A stretch of 41,512 nucleotides of DNA from an uncultured Gammaproteobacteria bacterium (lineage in GTDB: Bacteria; Pseudomonadota; Gammaproteobacteria; Steroidobacterales; Woeseiaceae). The stretch's first letter is position 1. Every line of letters starts with the position of its first letter. The notes beneath the pieces were generated by a model. The model was given only the letters and a program-made list of their open reading frames with translations. It made no database searches and was not told where the DNA came from. Shown piece after piece: positions 1 to 8,825 of this stretch. Both the position numbers and the translations under genes were made by a program. The DNA lies in contig CALBPI010000018.1 of assembly GCA_937899415.1 (NCBI GenBank), forward strand, positions 1 through 41,512. Direction: 5' to 3'.

Positions 1-2114
1 GCGCTGCCGCGCCAGGTTGAGTCCGAGATGTTAAGCCGCTGGACGCCGTGGAACGCGAGCGATGCACCCGATTTGTTGCGGCGCCCGTGGCCGACATTTT
101 CAAACGCGCTGTCGGTAATCGCGACAATCGGACCAAACGTGCTCTCGTCGGTGCCGCCCCGATAGATGTTTGCCACCGGACCCTGAATATCCGTGAAACG
201 ACTCCCGCTGATGGAGAGGTTCTCAATGTTGTAGATCCCGAGATCCTCGGGCTCCTTGTCGAAGGCAAGGATGGACCCCGTGACGTTTCTCATCTCCGTA
301 TCAACAATATCCACTGAACTCGCGAACGTACTCTTGTAGACGCCGATGAAGTCAAAGCTGTGATTGACATCCAGGTTCGTCACGCGGCAGTTGCGAACCG
401 TCAACGAGTAATTCCTGGTCATCGAGTAGCGGCTGGTACTGATGACATTGTTGCCGTAGAGATCTGGTGACTCTGCGCCGTCAAACCAGAGGTTGTCGAG
501 CTCAAGCGCGCCGCCGTTCTCAATAAACAGGAACGTCGGTTTTTCAGAGCGAATGACGGGCTTGTCGCCGGGCTCTGACATGAGCGTCAACGGGTGATGG
601 ACGTGTACGAATTTGGTCAGCACGTATTCGCCGCCGTTCTCGAGAACCAGCAAGTCGCCGGGCGCACTCTCCTTTATCGCTGCCAGCAATGTGTTGGTAC
701 CCGGTGCTACGCGCCGGGTCTCGCCACTCGAGAAGGCAATGACGGCGTCTCGCTTCTCATAGAAGCTGGCGCCAGTCTCGGTCTTGCTGACAGGGAGACG
801 AATCTCGCCGAACTGGATTTGGTCGACGAGCGACTGCGCCGGCGCAAGCAGTCCGTAAGAATTCTCGGAAACGGCGTAGGGCGCCTTGGTGAAACCCTCC
901 GTCATGGGCACTCGTGCTTCCTCGTTGACCACATTGCCGTCGAACGTGATGCCCGAGATGTCGTCGTAAACCGTAAACGGATCCAGATTGGTGCGGCTCA
1001 TGAAAAGGTTGTTGCGCATCGTCGATCCCGTGGGCACCGCGGAACGCTCGGCGTCACTTCCAGCGCAGAGCTGGATGTGGTCGCTGTCGATGACGATGTT
1101 GTTGTCCATGACCGAGTCGATGACCGGGTCGTATCGGTTGATCGGGCCGTTGGGGACGCCGTTCATGATGACCATGGCGCCTCGGAATCGGTGGCCGGTC
1201 AGCCCCGAGAGGTAATTATTTCGTACGGTTTGGTTCTCATTGATGATCCGGATGCCGCCCGTATTGGGCTTCCGGTTGCCAAGGAAATAGTTGCCTTCAA
1301 CGAGCGTGTAGTGACCGTGCCGCATGGTAAGCGTGCCCTGACTCTCGAAAAACACGTTGTCGAGGATCTCGTTACCGCAGGCTTTACTCGAGATGATCTC
1401 GAGCTCCCCGCTGGTCCTGTCGAAGTAGTTGTTGCGAACGACGGTGTTGGAAAACTCGCGTGAGAAATGGCTGGTGCCGATCCGCAGCGTTTCACCGCCG
1501 TTGGAACCGAGGGTCTGGCGTGGGCCGAAGTAGTTGTACTCGATGACGTGTCCGTTCTCGCGGCTGGCCTCGGTGTTCATACGCACAGCCAGCGTGACAC
1601 CCGCGTTGCCCTTGTTGAGCAAGCTATTGTGATCGAACCGGTTGTTCTTGCCGTAGATCGCAACCCAGATATCTGAAGCGAATCGTTCCGGGTTCGTGAA
1701 ACCATCGATGACCGTGTTGGTGACCCGGCTGTGGTTCGCCAATTGGTCCTTCGCGGTTCTGAATGAAATGACCTCGGTGGTCGGCGTGTATCCATTCTTA
1801 AAGACGAGGTCAGACACAACCAAGTGACTGCCCGAGAGTGCAAGATTGGATTGGCCAGAGATGATGACTTTGCCGGCTTCCTCGGCACGCAACGTAATGG
1901 GTTGCGCCGCGGTGCCGCTGGCGATGAATCTGAGCTCGACGTCTTGCCAGACGCCGTTGGCGAGTACCAAAGTGTCTCCGGGCTTCAGCTGGCGCACGGC
2001 AGCGTCGAACGCTTCTATAGTCTCGACGACCGGGTCAGCGTCATTCACGGTGCAGCCGCTCAGCAGCACCGAAACGGCGCCGGCGACAATAAGTGGCAGG
2101 GTGCGAGTCAACAT
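1..2114 (-). CDS. PL6-family alginate lyase, lipoprotein (3' end cut by window edge)
   Basis: Secreted polysaccharide lyase that should depolymerise alginate by beta-elimination. The frame is open from the ATG at 2114 to the window edge (704 codons) with no stop, so the C-terminus lies outside. The N-terminus is a lipoprotein signal with lipobox LLSGC, so the enzyme is predicted to be membrane-anchored outside the cytoplasm. The body is a right-handed beta-helix type sequence rich in NN-Y/F ladders. It matches the PL6/chondroitinase B core: NGGETLRIG, then SSK with K244, then MRHGH with R265. The 21-residue Lys-Arg spacing equals that of the catalytic K250/R271 pair in Pedobacter chondroitinase B. 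A second helical half starting around residue 450 suggests a two-domain PL6. It is divergent from the PL17 gene, and this context favours alginate over chondroitin as substrate. Confidence 0.9.
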   Translation of the reverse strand, partial: MLTRTLPLIVAGAVSVLLSGCTVNDADPVVETIEAFDAAVRQLKPGDTLVLANGVWQDVELRFIASGTAAQPITLRAEEAGKVIISGQSNLALSGSHLVVSDLVFKNGYTPTTEVISFRTAKDQLANHSRVTNTVIDGFTNPERFASDIWVAIYGKNNRFDHNSLLNKGNAGVTLAVRMNTEASRENGHVIEYNYFGPRQTLGSNGGETLRIGTSHFSREFSNTVVRNNYFDRTSGELEIISSKACGNEILDNVFFESQGTLTMRHGHYTLVEGNYFLGNRKPNTGGIRIINENQTVRNNYLSGLTGHRFRGAMVIMNGVPNGPINRYDPVIDSVMDNNIVIDSDHIQLCAGSDAERSAVPTGSTMRNNLFMSRTNLDPFTVYDDISGITFDGNVVNEEARVPMTEGFTKAPYAVSENSYGLLAPAQSLVDQIQFGEIRLPVSKTETGASFYEKRDAVIAFSSGETRRVAPGTNTLLAAIKESAPGDLLVLENGGEYVLTKFVHVHHPLTLMSEPGDKPVIRSEKPTFLFIENGGALELDNLWFDGAESPDLYGNNVISTSRYSMTRNYSLTVRNCRVTNLDVNHSFDFIGVYKSTFASSVDIVDTEMRNVTGSILAFDKEPEDLGIYNIENLSISGSRFTDIQGPVANIYRGGTDESTFGPIVAITDSAFENVGHGRRNKSGASLAFHGVQRLNISDSTWRGS

Positions 2115-2146
2115 TCAGCGCTCCGCGGAAATTACCAATTTTCTTA

Positions 2147-2160
2147 ATTGGGCGCCCAAT
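2147..2160. promoter_or_regulatory. Perfect 14-bp palindrome ATTGGGCGCCCAAT
   Basis: The sequence is identical to its reverse complement. It lies 33 bp upstream of the PL6 start codon and carries ATTGG/CCAAT arms like the other elements near the alginate genes. It is a plausible site for the neighbouring GntR regulator or another dimeric repressor. This is inference from symmetry and position only. Confidence 0.45.
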
Positions 2161-2252
2161 ATAACTAATGGAAGACTGTATTGGTTAATGGCAATACCTT
2201 ACCATTTGCGACTGCTGGCGTCCGGGCAGATTCCGGCGTCCGTGTGGCCAAC

Positions 2253-2265
2253 ACCAGGTTGGTCA
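2253..2265. promoter_or_regulatory. ACCAGGTTGGTCA element, possible GntR operator
   Basis: This imperfect inverted repeat (ACCA..TGGT) lies about 100 bp upstream of the PL17 start. It differs from the element at 5564-5575 (ACCAGTTGGTCA) by one inserted G. A shared element in the two divergent promoter regions of one pathway suggests co-regulation. Confidence 0.4.
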
Positions 2266-2362
2266 GCTGACAGCGACAACGGTTGAGGGGTACCGGTGGA
2301 TGCGAGACGTCTTGAGGGTTGTGGTCCTGTCGGTGGTAGCCGAAAACTAGAAAATAAAGAGC

Positions 2363-4555
2363 GTGGCCGACGGCGGGCACCCGAAGCTGATGCTGACGCG
2401 TGGCGGTGTTGCTCTGATTCGAGCGGCGCTGGGCCCGGTCACGCTGTTCGGTCGCTCGGTGGCGCGCGCACAGGCCGAGGTCGACGCCGAAATCGCTGCG
2501 GGCATTGAGACGCCGGTGCCGATGGACTACTCAGGGGGCTACACCCACGAGCGCCACAAGCGGAACTTTTTTGTCATGCAGAAGGCGGGGGTGCTCTACC
2601 AGATCCTGGGGGACGACCGCTACGCGATCTATGTTCGAGATATGTTGTTCCAGTACGAGGCGATGTACCGGAGCCTGCCGTTGCATCCGAAGACGCGCTC
2701 CTACGCGCGGGGCAAGCTGTTCTGGCAGTGCTTGAATGATGCGAATTGGCTGGTCTACGCCAGTCAGGCCTACGATACGATTCACGATTTTCTGTCGGCC
2801 GACGAACGAGAGCGCCTTGAGCAGCATCTCTTTCGCCCGTTCGCGGACCACATTTCGATTGCCAATCCGCGCTTCTTTAATCGCATTCACAACCACAGCA
2901 CCTGGGGCAACGCGGCGGTCGGCATGATCGGTCTCGTGATGGACGACGACGCACTCGTGGAGCGGGCACTCTACGGATTGTCGCCAGACGCATTCGAGTT
3001 TGATCCCAAGGCCAGGGACGACGATGGCGGGTTCATCTTTGATCAGCAAGGCAAGGCCGGGTTTCTCGCGAATCTCGACGCACCCTTCTCGCCGGATGGG
3101 TACTACACCGAGGGCCCCTACTATCAACGCTACGCGATGTACCCCTTCCTCGTGTTCGCACAGGCACTGCATAACAGTCGCCCGGAGCTGGGTGTGTTCG
3201 AGCGTCGCGATGGCCAACTGCTCAAGGCTGTCGACGCGCTGATTCAGTTGTCAGATGCCAACGGTGACTTCTTCCCACTCAACGACGCACAAAAAGGTAT
3301 GTCCATCTTCGGGCGAGCGGGCGTCACCGCGGTCGATATCGCGTTCCTGGCGGGCGGTGGCAACCCGCAATTGCTCAGCCTTGCAGAAGCGCAAGACCAG
3401 GTGCTTCTGGATGACGCCGGCATCGCCGTAGCATTGGCGTTGCGGGACGGCGCAGCCCTGCCGTTGCTCAAGCGCACCGTCAATCTGTCCGATGGCGGCG
3501 ATGGCACCGAGGGCGGCGTCGCCGTTTTGCGCGCGGCTGATGAGGCACTCACACTGGTATTCAAGTACTCGGCCCAGGGACTCAGTCACGGGCACTATGA
3601 CAAGTTGTCGTTTTCGCTCTACGAGCGAGGTGATGAGGTTCTGCAGGACTACGGGCTCTCCCGTTTCGTCAACATCGAGCAAAAGGGCGGCGGCAACTAT
3701 CTGCCGGAGAATGCGTCGTGGGCTAAACAGACGATTGCCCACAACACCGTTACGGTGAATGGCGCCTCCCACTTCGGCGGGGTCTACGAAGTCGCTAGCC
3801 AGCATCACTCGGAGCTGTATGTCTTCGACGATTCGAATGCAGGTGTCCAGGTCGTCAGCGCAACGGACCGTCACGCCTACCCGGACAAGCTGCTGCATCG
3901 GACCATGGCCCTCATCGAGGACACGGCGCTTGCGAAACCGTTTGTGCTGGACATCATGAAGGTCACCGGCAAACAGTCGAGCACACTTGATCTGCCGTTC
4001 TATTTTCAGGGCCAGATTCTCGACACCAATTTCAGCTATCGGGCACCCGATGTGCTGGCGCCCCTGGGGGAAGAGAACGGCTATCAGCACCTGTTTCTTG
4101 AAGCGTCCGGCGCGCCGGAACGACCCAGCTCGCAGTTCACCTGGATGCATGCGCGCAAGTTCTACACCCTTACAACGGCCTCGTTGCCTGAAGACACGTT
4201 GCACTTTGTGCGGATCGGCGCGAATGACCCGGACTTCAATCTGCGTCGTGAACCTGGCTTTCTGATTCGGCGCGCCGCAGCCGCGAGTTCGCTATTCGTG
4301 AACGTGATTGAGCCGCACGGCGACTACAGTCCGGTAACGGAGTTGGCGACGGACGCCCGACCGGGCGTCGCCGGAATCACGGCGCTGCACGACGACGAAC
4401 GTCATACGGTCGTCGGCATCGACTTTGGTTCGGGGAAGCGATTGGTGTTTGCGGTGGCCAACCAGGATGCGTCCGCATCGGCACAGCACACCCTACAGGT
4501 GTCCGGCGAAGTGCTGGAATGGAAGGGGCCGTTTGTGCTGCGCGAGGTGCGCTAG
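2363..4555 (+). CDS. PL17-family oligoalginate lyase (heparinase II/III-like)
   Basis: Exo-acting oligoalginate lyase that should release unsaturated uronate monomers (which become DEH) from alginate oligomers. The 730 residues show the alpha/alpha-toroid plus beta-sheet layout of PL17: NHSTWG around N177/H178, YYTEGPYYQRYA at 247-258, and SHGHYDKLSF with H409/H411, followed by AHNTV. These match the catalytic Asn/His/Tyr/His regions of Saccharophagus Alg17C as I know them. An in-frame TAG at 2348 and the absence of other start codons force the GTG at 2363, so there is no signal peptide and the protein should be cytoplasmic. The opening HPKLMLT segment corresponds to the mature N-terminus of exported homologues. 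It is divergent from the PL6 gene and convergent with the regulator. Confidence 0.9.
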   Translation: MADGGHPKLMLTRGGVALIRAALGPVTLFGRSVARAQAEVDAEIAAGIETPVPMDYSGGYTHERHKRNFFVMQKAGVLYQILGDDRYAIYVRDMLFQYEAMYRSLPLHPKTRSYARGKLFWQCLNDANWLVYASQAYDTIHDFLSADERERLEQHLFRPFADHISIANPRFFNRIHNHSTWGNAAVGMIGLVMDDDALVERALYGLSPDAFEFDPKARDDDGGFIFDQQGKAGFLANLDAPFSPDGYYTEGPYYQRYAMYPFLVFAQALHNSRPELGVFERRDGQLLKAVDALIQLSDANGDFFPLNDAQKGMSIFGRAGVTAVDIAFLAGGGNPQLLSLAEAQDQVLLDDAGIAVALALRDGAALPLLKRTVNLSDGGDGTEGGVAVLRAADEALTLVFKYSAQGLSHGHYDKLSFSLYERGDEVLQDYGLSRFVNIEQKGGGNYLPENASWAKQTIAHNTVTVNGASHFGGVYEVASQHHSELYVFDDSNAGVQVVSATDRHAYPDKLLHRTMALIEDTALAKPFVLDIMKVTGKQSSTLDLPFYFQGQILDTNFSYRAPDVLAPLGEENGYQHLFLEASGAPERPSSQFTWMHARKFYTLTTASLPEDTLHFVRIGANDPDFNLRREPGFLIRRAAAASSLFVNVIEPHGDYSPVTELATDARPGVAGITALHDDERHTVVGIDFGSGKRLVFAVANQDASASAQHTLQVSGEVLEWKGPFVLREVR

Positions 4556-4569
4556 CGGTCAGCCTAGCC

Positions 4570-5328
4570 TCAAGCGCCCGCCGATAAATGGTTCAGGGAG
4601 AAACGCTCGCGGCTCTCTCGCGTCTTGCGCCGGATTTCTTCGATATGGGCTTGCTCGTTGACGGCGATCAGCTTGTTGAGGATCCGGGCGAAATGGTTGT
4701 GCATCGCTTCGCGCGCCGCCTTTGGGTCACGTTTCTTAAGCGCCTCCAGAATCTCCACGTGCTCGTCGACACGCGACTGCGGCTCGATGCCGCAAATTGA
4801 CTGGTAGGCCGCGTGCACGGCTGGAGAGTTGTCCCGGATATGCCACAGGCTATTGAACACCGAGATCATCATGCTGTTCCCGGTCGCCTCGGAGATCATC
4901 TGGTGGAACTTCTGGTCGGCGTCTTCTGACAACAATTCGCCGTCTTCCGATTCATCAACCATTTCGTGCATCACCGCCTCAAGTGCCGCGAGCTGCTCAT
5001 CGGAGATCATAGTCGCAGCCAGCGCCGCGGCTTCACCTTCAATCAGCGCGCGCGCTTCCGTCAGTTCGAATGCGCTGATGCCTGCGTCGATGCCGTTGAC
5101 CCGCTTGGGGGTGTCGAGCACATAGACCCCGGACCCGGTTTTCACCTCGACGCGGTCAAGCGCCTCGAGCGCGATAATCGCCTCTCTGACCGTCGGCCGG
5201 CTCACGCTAAACCGTTCCGCTAACTCTCGCTCCGGTGGCAGTCGCCCGCCAGGCGGATACTCGCCTTCTTCGATCAGCTTCTCGAGCTTGACCAGAACAC
5301 TACGGTATAGGCGCTTTTCGCTGGGCAT
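4570..5328 (-). CDS. GntR/FadR-subfamily transcriptional regulator of the alginate locus
   Basis: DNA-binding regulator of 252 residues. An N-terminal winged helix (PPERELAERFSVSRPTVREAI) is followed by an FCD ligand-binding domain with DQKFHQMI and HVEILEALKKRD helices and scattered His residues typical of metal-assisted ligand binding in this subfamily. The start at 5328 is preferred because GAGAGGA lies just upstream; a longer frame reaches 5388 but adds a Gly/Arg-rich tail unlike the family. It is divergent from kdgF and convergent with the PL17 gene 14 bp away. By position it probably senses a uronate intermediate such as DEH or KDG and represses both the lyase genes and the catabolic operon. 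The ligand is not visible from sequence. Confidence 0.88.
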   Translation of the reverse strand: MPSEKRLYRSVLVKLEKLIEEGEYPPGGRLPPERELAERFSVSRPTVREAIIALEALDRVEVKTGSGVYVLDTPKRVNGIDAGISAFELTEARALIEGEAAALAATMISDEQLAALEAVMHEMVDESEDGELLSEDADQKFHQMISEATGNSMMISVFNSLWHIRDNSPAVHAAYQSICGIEPQSRVDEHVEILEALKKRDPKAAREAMHNHFARILNKLIAVNEQAHIEEIRRKTRESRERFSLNHLSAGA

Positions 5329-5562
5329 GGGGGTCCTCTCTGCAAGCCGATTCCCGTTTCCGGGCCGGGACTGTCTCGAGTTTATCACGAATAGGAAAAT
5401 TGGTTAGATAACGTATCTGCCACGCGCGCGGCCCTTGTTTACGAACAAAAAACCTATAATAAACAGATAATAACGGTATTCGTACGGCGTCCCGTACGGC
5501 CAAGTACGGAAACCACAGCCGCGACCGTTGCAAATTGGTTTGCACCGCTCTCGCGCTAGGTA

Positions 5563-5592
5563 GACCAGTTGGTCATCAAAAATGTTTGACCA
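5563..5592. promoter_or_regulatory. Nested inverted repeats, probable GntR operator
   Basis: GACCA-GT-TGGTC (5563-5574) is a symmetric site with a 2-bp centre. Its right arm TGGTCA (5570-5575) also pairs with TGACCA (5587-5592) across an 11-bp spacer. The second arm overlaps the putative -35 box TTGACC of the kdgF operon, which would fit repression. Confidence 0.45.
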
Positions 5593-5606
5593 GTATTGCG
5601 CTAATT

Positions 5607-5619
5607 GGTTACAGTGACC
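5607..5619. promoter_or_regulatory. GGTTAC-A-GTGACC near-palindrome over the putative -10 region
   Basis: A 13-bp inverted repeat with one mismatch, flanked by TT and GAA so that it reads TTGGT..ACCGAA. It overlaps the candidate -10 TACAGT (5610-5615) of the kdgF operon. Site type and position suit a FadR-like repressor, but binding is inferred. Confidence 0.4.
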
Positions 5620-5764
5620 GAAATCAAATAGCCAGCCCGTCTGGCGTCCCCGCGTGGCGTGAATCGCCGGCATTGACAGGGGTGCCTCACAAAAGCTGGC
5701 TGAAACGCGTCGGGACGGCGCGGTGCTTGATGGTCGCCGAGTCCGGTGATCAATTGGGGGGTCA

Positions 5765-6130
5765 ATGAAGCACGCGAGCAAAGCCTTTCTGGTAGGCAGG
5801 GACGTGGTCCTAGAAGATGTCGGTGACGGCATTCGGCGGCAGATTCTCGGCTACGACAGGTCTCTCCTCGTCGCACGCGTGGAGTTTGACGCAGGCGCAC
5901 GCGGCGATGTTCACGCGCATCCCCACTCGCAGGTCAGCTACGTCGAAAGCGGTGAGTTCCTCGTCTCGATCGATGGCAAGGAGCAGTTGCTTGGACCGGG
6001 CGACAGCTTTTACGTAGAGCCCCACCTCGATCACGGCGCGGTCTGCCAGAAGTCGGGTGTGCTGCTCGACGTGTTCAGCCCCGTGCGCGAGGACTTTTTT
6101 TTGAGCAGGGGGATGACGCGTGAAAGGTAA
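5765..6130 (+). CDS. kdgF: KdgF-like cupin, unsaturated uronate linearisation
   Basis: Small single-domain cupin (121 residues) that should convert the 4,5-unsaturated uronate made by the lyases to its linear keto form (DEH), a step otherwise partly spontaneous. The cupin metal site is visible as HAHPHSQ (H50, H52, Q56) and H90 in EPHLDHG, with the GPGDSFYVEP turn between them. These correspond to the His-His-Gln-His set of characterised KdgF proteins. The start ATG at 5765 follows a GGGGGG stretch. It is the first gene of the catabolic operon, and its end overlaps the transporter start by 11 bp, implying translational coupling. Confidence 0.85.
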   Translation: MKHASKAFLVGRDVVLEDVGDGIRRQILGYDRSLLVARVEFDAGARGDVHAHPHSQVSYVESGEFLVSIDGKEQLLGPGDSFYVEPHLDHGAVCQKSGVLLDVFSPVREDFFLSRGMTRER

Positions 6131-7394
6131 CCTCAGATGGGTCATCGTGACCCTGGTGGCCATCGCCACGGTCATCAACTACATCGATCGCGGTGCCCTT
6201 GGGGTGCTGTGGCCGGAGATTTCCGCGGACCTGGGCCTGACCAAGACCGACTACGCGATCATCATCAACGTCTTCACGTTTGCCTACGCATTCGGGCAAT
6301 CGTTGTTCGGCAAGATCTTTGACTGGATCGGCACACGCCTGGGCTTCGTGTTGGCTATCGCCGCTTGGTCTGCGGCGACCATGCTGCACGCGGTTGCCAA
6401 CTCCATGCTCACGTTTTCCATCTTTCGTGGACTGTTGGGCGTCGCGGAAGCCGGCAACTGGCCCGGTGCCACAAAGGCGAATGCCGAGTGGTTCCCGATC
6501 AACGAACGTGCGCTCGCCCAGGGCATTTTCAATTCCGGGGCCGCCATCGGCGGCATCATCTCGCCGCTGTCCGTGGGTTACCTGTTTCTCTGGGTCGAGA
6601 GCTGGCAGGCTACATTTATCGTTATCGGTCTTCTTGGCTTCCTCTGGCTCATTCCCTGGCTCATCGTCTATAAGTCGGGGCCCACCGATCACCCCTGGCT
6701 CGATCCCGCCGAACGCGACTACATCCTGACCGGGCAGCGCAGTAAGGAAACTTCAGAAGCTGCTACCTACGCACCGACATCGCGAGAGATCTTGTCGCGC
6801 AAGGAAAGCTGGGGCGTGATTCTCGCCTCGTTCTTCCTCGACCCGATCTGGTGGCTATTCGTCGGCTGGTTGCCGCTCTACCTCAATGAGACTTATGGCT
6901 TCGGCGTTGCCGAGATCGCGAAGTACGCCGCGGTGCCTTATATCGGCGCGATGTTTGGCGCGTGGTTCGGTGGCTTTCTGGCCAAGAACCGTATCCAGAT
7001 GGGCTGGTCGGTCAACAAGACGCGGAAGTTTGTCATCGGGCTCGGTGGCCTGATCATGCTGGTCAGTCTCCTGATGACGATCAAGGCCACGACCCCGCTG
7101 ATCGCCGTCCTGCTCATGGCGGTCATTCTGTTCGGTTTTCAGACCGCCGTGAACAACATTCAGACCTTACCCAGCGACTTCTTCAGCGGCGAATCGGTTG
7201 GCTCATTGGCCGGATTCGCAGGGACCGCAGCCAAGCTTGCTGTGGTCGGCCTGAATACCTTGATTCCCATCATCACCGTCAATAGCTACGCACCCGCGTT
7301 CGCGGTGGGTGCGGGGCTCGCAATCATGACGGTGCTGTCCGTCTGGGTGCTGTGCGGAAAGATCCAGCCGCTGAGCCCACCCACAGCCAACTAA
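6120..7394 (+). CDS. MFS transporter, ACS/hexuronate (ExuT-like) type, probable DEH importer
   Basis: Inner-membrane proton-coupled transporter of 424 residues with about 12 hydrophobic segments. The opening NYIDRGALGVLWPEI is the signature of the anion:cation symporter family that includes ExuT and DgoT, and the TM2-3 loop GKIFDWIGTRLG is the MFS motif A. Given its place between kdgF and the DEH reductase, the likely substrate is DEH or a related uronate released by the lyases. The GTG start at 6120 lies inside the kdgF coding end and is preceded by AGCAGGGGG. The substrate is inferred from context, and galacturonate/glucuronate uptake cannot be excluded. Confidence 0.85.
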   Translation: MKGNLRWVIVTLVAIATVINYIDRGALGVLWPEISADLGLTKTDYAIIINVFTFAYAFGQSLFGKIFDWIGTRLGFVLAIAAWSAATMLHAVANSMLTFSIFRGLLGVAEAGNWPGATKANAEWFPINERALAQGIFNSGAAIGGIISPLSVGYLFLWVESWQATFIVIGLLGFLWLIPWLIVYKSGPTDHPWLDPAERDYILTGQRSKETSEAATYAPTSREILSRKESWGVILASFFLDPIWWLFVGWLPLYLNETYGFGVAEIAKYAAVPYIGAMFGAWFGGFLAKNRIQMGWSVNKTRKFVIGLGGLIMLVSLLMTIKATTPLIAVLLMAVILFGFQTAVNNIQTLPSDFFSGESVGSLAGFAGTAAKLAVVGLNTLIPIITVNSYAPAFAVGAGLAIMTVLSVWVLCGKIQPLSPPTAN

Positions 7395-7426
7395 CTACAA
7401 CGACACATAGATAGAAGGAACGAGAC

Positions 7427-8182
7427 ATGACATCTCTTGAAGGAAAACTCGCCATCGTTACGGGCGGTGCACGTGACATCGGGCGGGCGATATCGGAGTC
7501 GCTGGCCGCACGCGGCGCCAAGGTCGTTGTGAACTACTTCAACACGCCGTCGGACGGCGAGGCCACGGTTGCGGCGATACGCGATGCGGGTGGCGAGGCC
7601 ATCGCGGTACGTGGCGACATGACAAAGGACGACGACGTGGCCAACCTTGTTGCGGAAGCGCAAACGGCGTTCGGCGACCAGATCGATGTTCTGGTCAACG
7701 TTGTAGGTGGGCTTGTCGCCCGCAAGACCCTGGCCGACATGGACACCGACTTTTTTGAAGGCGTCATGCGACTTAACCTGACCAGCACCTTCATGGCCTG
7801 CAAAGCCGTAGTGCCGCACATGAGCGCAGGCGCCGCCATCGTCAATCTCGCATCCCAGGCGGGTCGCGACGGCGGCGGACCGGGCGCGATCGCCTACGGC
7901 ACCTCCAAGGGTGCTGTCATGACCTTTACGCGCGGGCTTGCGAAGGAACTCGGCCCCTCGGGAATTCGAGTCAACAGCGTATGTCCCGGCATGATCAGTA
8001 CAACGTTCCACGACCGTTTTACCAAAGACGAGGTGCGCGGCAATGTGGCGGCGGGTACGCCCCTGCGCCGCGAGGGTGAAGCTGCCGAGGTCGCGGACCT
8101 CGTGACCTATCTGGCGTCTGGCTCGGCCAGTTTCCTCACTGGCACGAATGTCGACATTAACGGCGGGCTTCTCTTCTCGTGA
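7427..8182 (+). CDS. SDR oxidoreductase, probable DEH reductase
   Basis: Classical short-chain dehydrogenase of 251 residues. The Rossmann motif is TGGARDIG (residues 12-19), the NAG-type segment appears as NVVGG (91-95), and the catalytic set N117, S143, Y157 and K161 is complete. The pathway position (after uptake and linearisation of the uronate, before KDG kinase and KDPG aldolase) makes it the candidate for NAD(P)H-dependent reduction of DEH to 2-keto-3-deoxygluconate, as in Sphingomonas A1-R and marine DehR enzymes. The residues after the second beta strand (NYFNTPSDG) do not decide between NADH and NADPH. GAAGGA upstream of the ATG serves as the ribosome site. Confidence 0.85.
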   Translation: MTSLEGKLAIVTGGARDIGRAISESLAARGAKVVVNYFNTPSDGEATVAAIRDAGGEAIAVRGDMTKDDDVANLVAEAQTAFGDQIDVLVNVVGGLVARKTLADMDTDFFEGVMRLNLTSTFMACKAVVPHMSAGAAIVNLASQAGRDGGGPGAIAYGTSKGAVMTFTRGLAKELGPSGIRVNSVCPGMISTTFHDRFTKDEVRGNVAAGTPLRREGEAAEVADLVTYLASGSASFLTGTNVDINGGLLFS

Positions 8183-8823
8183 CCGCCAGCGACCTACGAT
8201 CAAGGCTGGCGCGCGCGCCGGTCGTTCCGCTGATCCAGGCGGATGATCCGGGTGTCGCCGTGTCCACGGCGCACGCGCTAGTTGCAGGTGGACTCACGGT
8301 GCTCGAGGTCGTTCTGCGCACCCGCGCGGCGCTGGAGTGTTTGCGTGGCGTGGTGGATGCCGCGCCCGAGGCGATCGTCGGTGCGGGTACCGTTCTGAGC
8401 GAAGCACACGCTTCGCAAAGCATCGATGCGGGAGCCACGTTTCTCGTCTCACCGGGACTGCACGCATCCGTAGTGGCGGCGGCGCAGGTGGCGGGTGTCT
8501 CTGTGTTCCCGGGTGTCGCGACAGCGACGGAAGCGCAAACGGCATGGAACCTGGGTTTGCGCACGCTCAAGTTTTTTCCGGCGGGTCAGGCAGGCGGCGT
8601 TTCGATGCTCAAGGCGCTGGGGTCCGTGTTTAGAGATGTAACCTTTATGCCTACGGGTGGCGTGTCGGCCAAGAATCTGGCTGAGTACCTGGCGCTGGAC
8701 TCGGTGATCGCGTGTGGCGGCAGCTGGCTGACGCCGAAGGCCGCCATCGCGAGCGGCGATTTTGAAACAGTAACGCGTCTGGCCCAGGAGGCCTGCGCAA
8801 TTGCGAACGAGGTACGGGGATAG
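8179..8823 (+). CDS. eda: 2-keto-3-deoxy-6-phosphogluconate aldolase
   Basis: Class I aldolase of 214 residues cleaving KDPG to pyruvate and glyceraldehyde 3-phosphate. The Schiff-base lysine is K131 in TLKFFPAG, and the general base E43 sits in VLEVVLRT, equivalent to K133 and E45 of E. coli Eda. VGAGTVL and MPTGGVS are the expected phosphate-binding turns. It starts with GTG at 8179, overlapping the SDR stop as GTGA, and lies 2 bp before the kinase gene. The aldolase precedes the kinase in gene order although it acts after it. Confidence 0.93.
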   Translation: MTASDLRSRLARAPVVPLIQADDPGVAVSTAHALVAGGLTVLEVVLRTRAALECLRGVVDAAPEAIVGAGTVLSEAHASQSIDAGATFLVSPGLHASVVAAAQVAGVSVFPGVATATEAQTAWNLGLRTLKFFPAGQAGGVSMLKALGSVFRDVTFMPTGGVSAKNLAEYLALDSVIACGGSWLTPKAAIASGDFETVTRLAQEACAIANEVRG

Positions 8824-8825
8824 TC

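Larger units (their letters stand above)
2115..2362. promoter_or_regulatory. Divergent promoter region between PL6 and PL17 genes
   Basis: This 248-bp AT-richer gap serves both lyase genes. It contains ACCAAT at 2134-2139, the perfect 14-bp palindrome described separately, ATTGGTTAA at 2180-2188 and ACCAGGTTGGTCA at 2253-2265. The same word types recur in the GntR-kdgF gap. No clear -35/-10 pair could be assigned for either gene, and no coding potential is seen. Confidence 0.5.
5329..5764. promoter_or_regulatory. Divergent promoter region between the GntR gene and kdgF
   Basis: This 436-bp gap has no convincing gene. It holds repeated TTGGT/ACCA words: AATTGGTTAGAT at 5398-5409, AATTGGTTTG at 5533-5542, GACCAGTTGGTC at 5563-5574, TTGACCAG at 5586-5593 and ATTGGTTACAGTGACC at 5604-5619. 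A TATAAT sits at 5455-5460. A possible kdgF promoter is TTGACC (5586-5591) with TACAGT (5610-5615), an 18-bp spacer, which overlaps two of these elements. Confidence 0.45.

Noticed and set aside
594-1463. Open frame of 289 codons on the plus strand
   Set aside because: Antisense to the PL6 lyase, whose catalytic motifs are clear on the minus strand.
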